Source: an uncultured Clostridia bacterium
GTDB taxonomy: Bacteria > Bacillota > Clostridia > Christensenellales > Aristaeellaceae
Length of the DNA: 5,158 nt
Direction of reading: 5' to 3'
Assembly (NCBI GenBank): GCA_946534455.1
Contig: CAMNCR010000034.1
Location: 1-5,158, forward strand
Notes under the pieces: model-generated
Told to the model about the DNA's origin: nothing
The model's database searches: none
What the model saw: the letters and a program-made list of their open reading frames with translations, nothing else
Shown: positions 1-5,158 of the stretch, one piece after another
Layout of the letters: each line of letters begins with the position of its first letter
Position numbering within the stretch: the first letter of the stretch is position 1
Program-made: the position numbers and the translations under genes

Positions 1-841
1 CCCCGCCGACGCGGTAGGTATGCTCCGAACCGAAGCAGCGCTGCAGCGCAGCCGCAACCTCGCACAGCATCCGGTCCCCCGCCTGATGCCCCCTGCTGTT
101 GTTCGTTTCGTGCAGGCCGTTGACGTCGGCGTACACGCAGACCAGGTTGGATTTGCACATCTCCGGATAGAGATGCAGGCGGCTCTCGTAATGATTCCGG
201 TTCTTGGCGCCCGTCAGCAGGTCCGTCTGGCTGAGATATTCAATCTGGCGGGACTGCACCAGCGAGCGGATCTTGATGCTCATGATGAAGGCGGTGGTGG
301 CGATGGCGACCAGGCCGAAGGTGATCATATTCCAGATATCGGTTTCCGCCACGGAGGGATCCTTGCGGCGGCTCACGATCACGCAGAAGATGGTGACGGT
401 GCCCACGATCAGCGCCGACAGCCGGATGGGGCGGTCGTAGAACAGCAGCGGGCTCACCAGCAGGAAGGCCACCGCGGACACCGCCACCTTGTCGGCATGC
501 AGCAGGGAAATATAGATGCCGAAGCCGAACAGCAGCATCTCAAAGAGATGCACGAGGAGCGTCACGCAGGCGGGATGCTTCGGCAGCACACGCCAGCAGC
601 AGAACAAAAGAATCAGCATTCCCACACCGCACACCAGATACGTCGTCGTATTCTCAGTGGCGAACCCTCCTGAAAGCACGCTCGCGATGGCCAGCAGGAA
701 AAACAGCACAGCCCCGAGCCAGGAGAAAATCTTCAGCAGCACCCGGTTTTCCTCGTGAATGGAGGGGAGCAGCTTCTGATACTCCTCCTTCTCTACGCCT
801 GCGTACAGAAACAACTTGCAGAGGTTCTGAAAAAAAGCCAT
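1..841 (-). CDS. Membrane-bound diguanylate cyclase (GGDEF domain), 3' part cut off by window edge
   Basis: Reading the minus strand from ATG at 841 gives 280 open codons running off the left edge, so the C-terminus is missing. A short N-terminal segment with GVEKEEYQKLLPSIHEENR (15-33) precedes about six hydrophobic helices (roughly 37-57, 66-83, 93-113, 117-135, 140-157, 170-190). This is a membrane sensor region without a recognisable ligand-binding domain. A GGDEF domain follows: the DLLTGAKNR entry motif (207-215), then YADVNGLHETNNSRGHQAGD (237-256), where D239 is the expected first metal-binding Asp and N247 the expected substrate-binding Asn. The last readable residues are YRVGG (276-280) and the next codon starts with G, as expected for GGDEF. 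The family makes cyclic di-GMP from two GTP at the inner membrane face. Whether the active-site loop is intact, or an EAL domain follows, lies outside the window. The start is supported by an AGGGAG ribosome site and an upstream promoter. Identity as a GGDEF protein is firm; the signal sensed is unknown. Confidence 0.92.
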   Translation of the reverse strand, partial: MAFFQNLCKLFLYAGVEKEEYQKLLPSIHEENRVLLKIFSWLGAVLFFLLAIASVLSGGFATENTTTYLVCGVGMLILLFCCWRVLPKHPACVTLLVHLFEMLLFGFGIYISLLHADKVAVSAVAFLLVSPLLFYDRPIRLSALIVGTVTIFCVIVSRRKDPSVAETDIWNMITFGLVAIATTAFIMSIKIRSLVQSRQIEYLSQTDLLTGAKNRNHYESRLHLYPEMCKSNLVCVYADVNGLHETNNSRGHQAGDRMLCEVAAALQRCFGSEHTYRVGG

Positions 842-852
842 GAAAAATCACG

Positions 853-858
853 CTCCCT
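853..858 (-). promoter_or_regulatory. Ribosome binding site of the GGDEF gene
   Basis: On the minus strand AGGGAG lies 11 bases before ATG at 841. The spacing is slightly long, but no other in-frame start is nearby: the GTG ten bases upstream of the ATG is out of frame. This supports ATG at 841 as the start. Confidence 0.55.
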
Positions 859-902
859 GAGCCATCGGGCTGAAAAGAACAGTCAGTTTCACATTTCACG
901 GA

Positions 903-936
903 GGCCGCCCCGCCCGGCACAGCGGGCGCCGCGGCC
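903..936 (-). promoter_or_regulatory. Strong hairpin near the 5' end of the GGDEF mRNA leader
   Basis: The sequence folds as two stacked perfect 6-bp stems: GGCCGC (903-908) with GCGGCC (931-936), and CGCCCG (911-916) with CGGGCG (923-928). A 2x2 internal loop separates them and the terminal loop is 6 bases. It starts about 10 bases downstream of the start point predicted for the leftward promoter, so it would sit near the 5' end of a leader of about 106 bases. GAGGC (901-905) and GCCTC (942-946) offer an alternative outer pairing. No uridine run follows in the leftward direction, so it is not a standard intrinsic terminator. A role in mRNA stability or translational control is inference. Confidence 0.5.
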
Positions 937-953
937 GAGTCGCCTCCATGCTG

Positions 954-982
954 ATTATCCCGCCGGAAGCGGCATCCGTCAA
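954..982 (-). promoter_or_regulatory. Sigma-A type promoter for the GGDEF gene
   Basis: On the minus strand TTGACG (982-977) and GATAAT (959-954) are separated by exactly 17 bases, each one mismatch from consensus. The start point would be near 947, leaving a leader of about 106 bases before ATG at 841. It is called from sequence alone. Confidence 0.65.
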
Positions 983-1013
983 GGGAGGTTCCGATCTGTC
1001 ACTTTTCCGGCGG
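960..1013. repeat. 9-bp inverted repeat around the -35 box of the leftward promoter
   Basis: CCGCCGGAA (960-968) and TTCCGGCGG (1005-1013) are perfect reverse complements, 36 bases apart. The left arm fills the part of the leftward promoter spacer that touches the -10 box (954-959). The -35 box (977-982) lies between the arms. The placement suits an operator for a dimeric regulator able to block or loop the promoter, but no regulator is identified and the GC-rich background makes such repeats easier to find by chance. Confidence 0.45.
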
Positions 1014-1104
1014 TTCCCTCCGCTCCCCCTACCTCAGGCAGACCGAATTCTCCTCTCCGCGGCGCCCGCGGCCTCAAAGCAAAATCTCCTCCGCCGCCCG
1101 GCCG

Positions 1105-1128
1105 GCCCGCCGCCTGCCGGAGGCGGGC
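1105..1128. repeat. GC-rich hairpin between the divergent promoters
   Basis: GCCCGCC (1105-1111) and GGCGGGC (1122-1128) form a perfect 7-bp inverted repeat with a 10-base loop. An alternative fold pairs CCGCCT (1110-1115) with AGGCGG (1121-1126). It lies upstream of both predicted transcription starts, so if functional it acts as DNA rather than RNA. No T-run follows on either strand, which argues against a terminator. It may be only a product of GC-rich composition. Confidence 0.3.
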
Positions 1129-1149
1129 GCGTCACTTGTCCCATTTTTG

Positions 1150-1193
1150 GGCCGTTCATCCCTCCCGGATTGACAGCCGGGAGCCGGACGGCC
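1150..1193. repeat. Nested inverted repeats centred on the -35 box of the peptidase promoter
   Basis: The inner arms CTCCCGG (1162-1168) and CCGGGAG (1177-1183) are a perfect 7-bp inverted repeat whose 8-base centre contains most of TTGACA (1170-1175). Outer arms GGCCGT (1150-1155) and ACGGCC (1188-1193) form a second inverted repeat, with a centre one base from the inner one. The right outer arm ends at the base before the -10 box GATAAT (1194-1199). A repressor bound here would cover both promoter elements. This is a good operator candidate by position; the binding protein is unknown. Confidence 0.45.
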
Positions 1194-1199
1194 GATAAT
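1170..1199 (+). promoter_or_regulatory. Sigma-A type promoter for the C11 peptidase gene
   Basis: A consensus TTGACA (1170-1175) and GATAAT (1194-1199, one mismatch) are separated by 18 bases. Transcription would start near 1206 and give a short leader of about 29 bases before ATG at 1235. This is the best promoter match seen in the window, and it lies directly upstream of the gene. Confidence 0.7.
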
Positions 1200-1215
1200 C
1201 ATGCATATACAAAGC

Positions 1216-1222
1216 GGAAAGG
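1216..1222 (+). promoter_or_regulatory. Ribosome binding site of the C11 peptidase gene, decides the start
   Basis: GGAAAGG precedes three in-frame candidate starts: TTG 1223, ATG 1226 and ATG 1235. Aligning AAGG to the anti-Shine-Dalgarno sequence places ATG 1235 at ordinary distance, while TTG 1223 touches the site and ATG 1226 is only 3 bases away. ATG 1235 also starts a compact signal peptide with Lys at position 2. Confidence 0.5.
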
Positions 1223-1234
1223 TTGATGACAAAC

Positions 1235-3190
1235 ATGAAGGCGTTTTTTGTTTCTCTGCTGCTCCTGCTCTGCCTCCTCCCGCTGGGAAGCTCGGTGGCG
1301 GAGGAGGAAAGCACCACCGTCATGGTCTATCTGTGCGGAACGGACCTGCAGGAGGATGCCTGCACGGATCTGCTGGAGATGGCCGAGGTGGAGGCCGGAG
1401 AGGCCATCAACCTGGTGGTGCTGGCCGGCGGCGCCAGCGAATGGGCCCTGGAGGATCTGCAGGGCGGATCCCGGACGCTGGCCGTCATCCGGGACGGATA
1501 CTATGAGGTTCTGGAGGACTGGGGCGCGGGCTCCATGGGCTCTCCGGACAGCCTGGCTGCCTTCCTGGACTATGGGCTGACGGAGTATCCCGCGGACCGG
1601 ACGATCGTGATCCTGTGGAATCACGGCGCCGGCAGCGAGGGCGGCATCTGCTTTGACGAAACCGCGGACGACGACAGCCTGACCGTCACGGAGATCGATC
1701 AGGTGCTGAGCGATCTTCAGGCGTCCCGGCCGGATTTCCATATCAACATCTTCGGATGCGATGCCTGCATGATGGCCACCTACGAGATGGCCTCCATGCT
1801 CTCCGCCTATCCGGTGGATTACTATGTCGCCAGCGAGGAGCTGGAGCCCGGCACGGGATGGTACTACACCGGATGGATGAGTATGCTGCAAGACGATCCC
1901 GGCATGTCCGACGCGGATCTGTGCAGCGCCATCGTGGATACCTACATGGAGGACGGGCTGAATGAAAACCCCGAGGACTACCTGACCCTCAGCGCCGTGG
2001 ATCTGGCCGCCCTCCGGGAGCTGAATCCCTACATGGAGCAGTTCGCCACGGTCATCTCCGGCCAGGTGGAGGGCGGAAATCTGGCGCTGGTCCGCCGGGG
2101 CCGCAGCCGGATGTATACCTTCGGATCCTTTGTGGATGCCAGCTGGGACATGGTGGACCTCGGCGCCGTGCTGGACACCTACGCCCAGTTCGATCCCGAG
2201 CTGGCCGCCGAGGCCCGGAGCCTGCTGAACCGGGCCGTCCTCTGCAGCGCGCAGACGGACAACCTGGATCCCTGCTGCGGGCTTTCCATCCTGCTGCCCC
2301 AGGACACGGCCGAATCCTTTGACGCATACCGGGAGGGGCTGGATCTGTCCGGCGTGATTCCGAACTGGATCGGCTTCGTCAACAGCTATGCGGAGCTGCT
2401 GACCACGGGCCATTATCAGTTCAGCGCCTCCCAGGTCAATCCGGTTTCCGCCGGCGAGGAGCTGGAAGGCAGCTTTTCCTCCTCCGCCTCCTTCTCCTCC
2501 CTGGTCTGGGACGACGAAGCGGAGGGCTACAGCGAAGCCGAGGAGGCGGAAACCGCCGTCGTTCTGGATTCCCAGGGCTTCACGGCCACGCTGAGCGCGG
2601 AGGATCTGGACTATCTGGACTCCGTGGAGGGGATGCTGATGATGGACATCAGCGACGAGGAAATGACCGGCTACGTCGACTTCGGCCTCATGCAGAACAA
2701 CCTGCTGGACTGGAATACCGGCACGGTGGTGAGCCTGTATGACGGCACGTGGCCGGTGTTCGGCGATCAGCCGGTTCCGCTGTACGACCAGACCAGCAAT
2801 GACCACAGCCGTCGAAGCCTGATTCCGGTGAAGCTCAACGGGGAATACACCTATCTGGTGGTGGTCTTCCCGGCCGGCGGAACCGAGGGCCGGATCATCG
2901 GGGCCAATGCCGGATATGACGAAAACGGTCTCCCGATCCGGTCGGTGACGAAGCTGCAGCCGGGAGACGAGATTATTCCGGTCTATACCTTCTATTACGA
3001 GGAGGAGGGGAACGAGGAGCTTCAGGAGGCGGAGTTTGACGGAACCCCGGTGACCTGGCAGGAGGGCCTGACCGTGACCTACGAGGATCTGAGCGACGAG
3101 GAGGATCCGGTGCAGATGATGTTCTGCTTCGTGTTCAACGATATCTTCGGCGACTACACGATGAGCGAGCTGATTTCCTTCGAGCTGTAA
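1235..3190 (+). CDS. Secreted clostripain-family (C11) cysteine peptidase with extra C-terminal region
   Basis: The product is 651 residues from ATG 1235 (654 from ATG 1226). Residues 1-22 are a signal peptide (Lys2, hydrophobic core, SSVA cleavage site before EEE); the hydrophobic-core Cys13 is not in a lipobox, so a secreted rather than lipid-anchored protein is expected. The C11 catalytic domain covers about 28-390: TVMVYLCGTDL at its start, catalytic His130 in LWNHGAG, catalytic Cys178 in FGCDACMMATYEMA, and the family segment SEELEPGTGWYY (200-211). Asp176, two residues before the Cys, matches the Asp known in this family to help bind a P1 Arg or Lys. The region 395-651 is not recognised. 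It opens with a Ser-rich, then acidic stretch (412-441) and looks beta-rich afterwards. The protein is strikingly acidic, with only two Lys after the signal peptide. No Lys or Arg lies between His130 and Arg164, so processing as in known C11 enzymes is uncertain. The gene has its own promoter and is transcribed away from the GGDEF gene. Its substrate is unknown. Confidence 0.88.
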   Translation: MKAFFVSLLLLLCLLPLGSSVAEEESTTVMVYLCGTDLQEDACTDLLEMAEVEAGEAINLVVLAGGASEWALEDLQGGSRTLAVIRDGYYEVLEDWGAGSMGSPDSLAAFLDYGLTEYPADRTIVILWNHGAGSEGGICFDETADDDSLTVTEIDQVLSDLQASRPDFHINIFGCDACMMATYEMASMLSAYPVDYYVASEELEPGTGWYYTGWMSMLQDDPGMSDADLCSAIVDTYMEDGLNENPEDYLTLSAVDLAALRELNPYMEQFATVISGQVEGGNLALVRRGRSRMYTFGSFVDASWDMVDLGAVLDTYAQFDPELAAEARSLLNRAVLCSAQTDNLDPCCGLSILLPQDTAESFDAYREGLDLSGVIPNWIGFVNSYAELLTTGHYQFSASQVNPVSAGEELEGSFSSSASFSSLVWDDEAEGYSEAEEAETAVVLDSQGFTATLSAEDLDYLDSVEGMLMMDISDEEMTGYVDFGLMQNNLLDWNTGTVVSLYDGTWPVFGDQPVPLYDQTSNDHSRRSLIPVKLNGEYTYLVVVFPAGGTEGRIIGANAGYDENGLPIRSVTKLQPGDEIIPVYTFYYEEEGNEELQEAEFDGTPVTWQEGLTVTYEDLSDEEDPVQMMFCFVFNDIFGDYTMSELISFEL

Positions 3191-3201
3191 AAGCGCAGCT
3201 C
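3182..3201. other. Short inverted repeat across the two convergent stop codons
   Basis: GAGCTG (3182-3187) and CAGCTC (3196-3201) pair as a 6-bp stem with an 8-base loop that contains the peptidase TAA. The right arm overlaps the kinase TGA (3202-3200). There is no T-run on either side, so it is at best a weak bidirectional terminator, and it may be fortuitous. Confidence 0.25.
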
Positions 3202-4504
3202 ACCGCAGGGGCAGCATTACATCGCTGACAAACTCCCGGTCGTCATGGCTGAACTCCGCGGTGCCGCCGTAGCGGGTGGCAATGGACAGGACGGAGCGGA
3301 GCCCCAGGCCTTCGCCGCGCTGGCGGGTCGAAAGATAGTGGCCGTTGCGGAGGCGGATGTTGCCGCCGTGGGTGTTGGTGGCGACGAGAAACAGCCGCCC
3401 GCCGGGGCGCAGCTGCAGCGTCAGGCGCAGCTGCCGCGCCTCCTCCGGCACGTCCCCGCAGGCGAGGAGTCCGTTTTCCAGAATGTTGCCGACGATCGTG
3501 CAGATATCCACGTCCGAAACCGGCAGCCGGTCCGGAAGGTCGATTTTGAAGGCCGTCCGGACTTTTTCGTCCTCCGCCTTCCGGTGATAGTAATTCAGGA
3601 GCGCGTTCAGCGCTTCATTTTCGCAGTACCGGACCGTGTCCGGGCTCGGCAGCCCCTCATAGAACGCGTCGATATACCGTCCCAGGGCCTCATACTGCTG
3701 ATGATGGAAGAGCTCCTTCATCGTTCTCACGCTCTGGCGGAAGTCATGCCGCGCCCGGGCGGAGTCCTCCATGTAGCGCTTCTGGGCCGCGAACTGGCTC
3801 TCCTGGGTCTCCAGCATCTGGATTTTTTCCCGCTGATCCGCCGCCGTCAGAATCCCCGAAACCACAAAATAGAACATCACGTGCAGCAGGACCCAGAGAA
3901 TCAGGGAAAAGGCCAGCACGAACAGAAAGGCCCGAAAGACGTTGTTGACAAACAGGGTTTCAAACTTCAGCGGCATCAGAAACAGGCTCATGCCGATGAA
4001 GGCCAGGGAGAAGGGCAGCGTCATATACCAGATCCGCGGCATTTCCAGCCGGTCCACCAGCTCCGGGGCATAGCGCAGGAAGGGCCAGCAGAGCAGCCCC
4101 GCGGCCGCGGCGTACACAGCCAGCTTCAGCAGGGCAAAATCCGTGCTGACGGTCAGGCCCCCGTATTCCGGATGGATCCGGGATTCCATGGCGCACGCCG
4201 CATTGTTGAGGATCTCCATCAGGGCGCAGACCGAGGCATACACGGAAAGGGACCTGCACGCGGGGCACCTCAGGCAGGCCTGATAAATCCCCCAGAAAAC
4301 CAGCAGCAGCGGAAGCAGAACCCAGATATAACTCACCTGCAGGCGAAAGGCAAGAAACGCCGCCCCGGGAAGCAGCAGGGCATCCGCCAGGGCCAGCGTC
4401 AGGAGGGTGCGTCCGGGACCAAACCTCAGCTGATTCCGCATGGGCAGGAGGCAGAGCACCTGACCGGGAACGAGGGTCAGAAAGGTCAGTATTTCAGCGA
4501 GCAT
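3200..4504 (-). CDS. GHKL-domain sensor histidine kinase (AgrC-like architecture)
   Basis: The product is 434 residues from ATG at 4504. The N-terminal half has about seven hydrophobic segments (roughly 3-20, 34-53, 59-76, 85-104, 123-141, 158-177, 190-215). A short linker (220-248) leads to a kinase core: phospho-acceptor His253 in RARHDFRQ, the NEALNALLNYY helix of the dimerisation region, the N-box NILEN (340-344), and the ATP-lid glycine motif GEGLGL (397-402). This arrangement is the GHKL type found in AgrC/ComD-like kinases, which autophosphorylate on His and pass the phosphate to a LytTR regulator. The regulator gene lies just upstream and overlaps by 11 bases, implying translational coupling. 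ATG 4504 is preferred because a GGGAGG site ends 9 bases before it. ATG 4510 is only 3 bases from that site, and a TTG at 4543 lies deep inside the upstream gene. A Cys-rich loop, CLRCPAC (77-83), is unusual. The ligand is unknown. The gene ends 9 bases from the convergent peptidase gene. Confidence 0.88.
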   Translation of the reverse strand: MLAEILTFLTLVPGQVLCLLPMRNQLRFGPGRTLLTLALADALLLPGAAFLAFRLQVSYIWVLLPLLLVFWGIYQACLRCPACRSLSVYASVCALMEILNNAACAMESRIHPEYGGLTVSTDFALLKLAVYAAAAGLLCWPFLRYAPELVDRLEMPRIWYMTLPFSLAFIGMSLFLMPLKFETLFVNNVFRAFLFVLAFSLILWVLLHVMFYFVVSGILTAADQREKIQMLETQESQFAAQKRYMEDSARARHDFRQSVRTMKELFHHQQYEALGRYIDAFYEGLPSPDTVRYCENEALNALLNYYHRKAEDEKVRTAFKIDLPDRLPVSDVDICTIVGNILENGLLACGDVPEEARQLRLTLQLRPGGRLFLVATNTHGGNIRLRNGHYLSTRQRGEGLGLRSVLSIATRYGGTAEFSHDDREFVSDVMLPLR

Positions 4505-5158
4505 CCTCATTCTCCTCCCGGCTCTGCTGCCGAATTTTCTCAAAGGTATAGCTGGTCCAGATCCGCTCCAGGCGGGAGGCGTTGCGGATATTGACCGGCA
4601 GGCGAATATTCCCCTTCAGCGTGCAGGCGCCGTCCGCGATATCCACCAGATAATCCATATTCACGATCACGCCGCGCAGCACCTGCAGAAAGCGCGCATC
4701 CTTCCCCAGCTCCTCCAGGATGCCGGAAAACGTCGTCCGGGTGCGGTATTCGCTGCCGGCCGCGTCCCGGATCATCAGATAATTCCGGTCCGCGGTGATG
4801 CAGACCAGGCGGTCATAGGGAATGCTGACGGGAATCTTCTCCGTGGTGAAGGAGAGCTTCTTCTGCTCCTCCGCCCGTCTGCGCAGGATCCGGTTCAGGA
4901 GGGCCTCCACCTTTTCCTCCATCCCGTCCTTGTTCAGATAATCGTAGACATGCCAGTGGATGGCCTCCGCCTGATGCTCGCGGCTGGTAGTCAGAAAAAC
5001 CAGCAGCACCTGCTCGTCCTGCCGGCGAATCAGCTCCGCCGTGCGCACCCCGTTCATGCCGTCTCCCATATAGACATCCAGAAAAATGAGCGCATAGCGG
5101 CCGGCAAAGGCGCCGGCCGAGAAGGCCTCTCCGCTGGCAAAGGCCTCAATCTGAAACT
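4494..5158 (-). CDS. LytTR-family response regulator, N-terminus cut off by window edge
   Basis: The minus-strand frame is open from the right edge and shows 220 residues. The Met at 5069 is internal because coding continues upstream as IFLDVYM. Visible residues (1 = first complete codon) comprise most of a receiver domain (1-90): phospho-acceptor Asp27 in FLDVYMG, the switch region LVFLTTS (52-58), and conserved Lys76 in DYLNKDG. About 27-30 residues, including the acidic metal-binding pair, lie beyond the edge. A Lys/Arg-rich linker (89-100) leads to a LytTR DNA-binding domain (about 107-207), with LVCITADRNYLMI, then FLQVLRGVIVNMDYL (156-170), then LPVNIRN (186-192). The family activates transcription by binding short direct repeats after phosphorylation. 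The downstream GHKL kinase overlaps this gene by 11 bases and is its obvious partner. In the receiver the residue after Lys76 is Asp where Pro is usual. The target genes are unknown; the promoter lies outside the window. Confidence 0.92.
   Translation of the reverse strand, partial: FQIEAFASGEAFSAGAFAGRYALIFLDVYMGDGMNGVRTAELIRRQDEQVLLVFLTTSREHQAEAIHWHVYDYLNKDGMEEKVEALLNRILRRRAEEQKKLSFTTEKIPVSIPYDRLVCITADRNYLMIRDAAGSEYRTRTTFSGILEELGKDARFLQVLRGVIVNMDYLVDIADGACTLKGNIRLPVNIRNASRLERIWTSYTFEKIRQQSREENEDAR
4514..4519 (-). promoter_or_regulatory. Ribosome binding site of the sensor kinase, inside the response regulator gene
   Basis: GGGAGG on the minus strand lies 9 bases before ATG 4504 and 3 before ATG 4510, within the last codons of the upstream regulator gene. 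The position fits re-initiation by ribosomes finishing the regulator at TGA (4496-4494). It decides between the candidate kinase starts. Confidence 0.6.

Larger units (their letters stand above)
842..1234. other. Divergent intergenic control region, no gene
   Basis: About 390 bases separate the start codons of two divergent genes. I find no credible coding sequence here: the open frames crossing it give Pro/Arg/Ala-rich translations typical of GC-rich non-coding DNA. It holds two divergent promoters, a leader hairpin for the leftward transcript and several GC-rich inverted repeats, listed separately. The stretch between the two -35 boxes (983-1169) would be untranscribed from either promoter. 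Besides the repeat arms it contains GGTTCC twice (987-992 and 1012-1017) and a small palindrome CCCA-TTTT-TGGG (1140-1151). Confidence 0.75.

Noticed and set aside
20..673. 217-codon open frame on the plus strand
   Set aside because: It is the antisense shadow of the GGDEF gene, which shows DxLTGxxNR and the following GGDEF-domain motifs.
842..947. c-di-GMP riboswitch in the leader of the GGDEF gene
   Set aside because: The leader has a hairpin but not the conserved core sequences of the GEMM-I or GEMM-II classes, and there is no terminator or expression platform.
1105..1151. Intrinsic terminator in the intergenic region (GC hairpin followed at a distance by TTTTT)
   Set aside because: The T-run at 1144-1148 is more than 15 bases from the stem, and neither predicted promoter transcribes this segment.
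1223..1225. TTG as start of the peptidase gene
   Set aside because: It directly follows the GGAAAGG site with no spacing. ATG 1235 (or ATG 1226) gives better spacing and an unchanged signal peptide.
755..1226. Open frames of 147 and 92 codons through the intergenic region
   Set aside because: The Pro/Arg/Ser-rich translations have no domain, and they overlap two good promoters and the start of the GGDEF gene on the other strand.
1271..1276. Lipoprotein signal peptide on the peptidase, because of the Cys in the hydrophobic core
   Set aside because: Cys13 sits in a LLLLLCLLPL context, not in a lipobox (L-A/S-G/A-C), and SSVA before EEE is a normal signal peptidase I site.
1199..2806. 535-codon open frame on the minus strand opposite the peptidase gene
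   Set aside because: It is a shadow of the C11 gene in GC-rich DNA. The translation is low-complexity in His/Gln/Gly/Val with no domain, while the plus strand carries clear catalytic motifs and a signal peptide.
3245..4594. 449-codon open frame on the plus strand opposite the kinase gene
   Set aside because: The translation is rich in Gln/Arg/Gly/His with no domain, and it mirrors a kinase with complete H, N and G motifs on the minus strand.
5067..5069. ATG at 5069 as the start of the response regulator
   Set aside because: The frame remains open upstream and encodes IFLDVYM with the phospho-acceptor Asp, so this Met lies inside the receiver domain.

Overview
The window looks like a chromosomal segment of a GC-rich member of the Bacillota (class Clostridia), probably an uncultured gut or rumen lineage. 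The basis is the protein families: a six-helix membrane GGDEF protein, a secreted clostripain-type (C11) cysteine peptidase, and a LytTR response regulator paired with a GHKL sensor kinase. All are typical of intestinal Clostridia. Strong Shine-Dalgarno sequences and near-consensus sigma-A promoters fit this. The species cannot be named from the sequence. No mobile elements, CRISPR arrays, tRNA or rRNA genes were seen.

Layout: (1) Bases 1-841, minus strand, hold the 5' part of a membrane diguanylate cyclase gene. It is cut by the window edge exactly inside the GGDEF signature, with VGG as the last readable residues. (2) Bases 842-1234 are a divergent intergenic region. It holds two back-to-back promoters, both with GATAAT as -10 box: a minus-strand promoter at 954-982 for the cyclase and a plus-strand promoter at 1170-1199 for the peptidase. 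Each promoter is overlaid by an inverted repeat whose arm abuts the -10 box, and the cyclase mRNA would begin with a strong GC hairpin. (3) Bases 1235-3190, plus strand, encode a very acidic secreted C11 peptidase with an extra C-terminal region of about 257 residues. (4) Bases 3200-5158, minus strand, hold a two-gene operon. A LytTR response regulator (N-terminus cut by the right edge) is followed, with an 11-base overlap, by its GHKL sensor histidine kinase. The kinase gene converges on the peptidase gene with only 9 bases between the stop codons.

Working together: the kinase and regulator clearly form one two-component system of the AgrC/AgrA general type. No AgrB/AgrD peptide-signal genes are visible, so its stimulus is unknown. 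The cyclase and the peptidase share a divergent control region and could be co-regulated, but that is inference. I do not see a clearly undescribed multi-gene system. The most unusual signals are the paired palindrome-covered divergent promoters, the cyclase leader hairpin, and the acidic, lysine-poor peptidase, which lacks a basic processing residue after its catalytic histidine.
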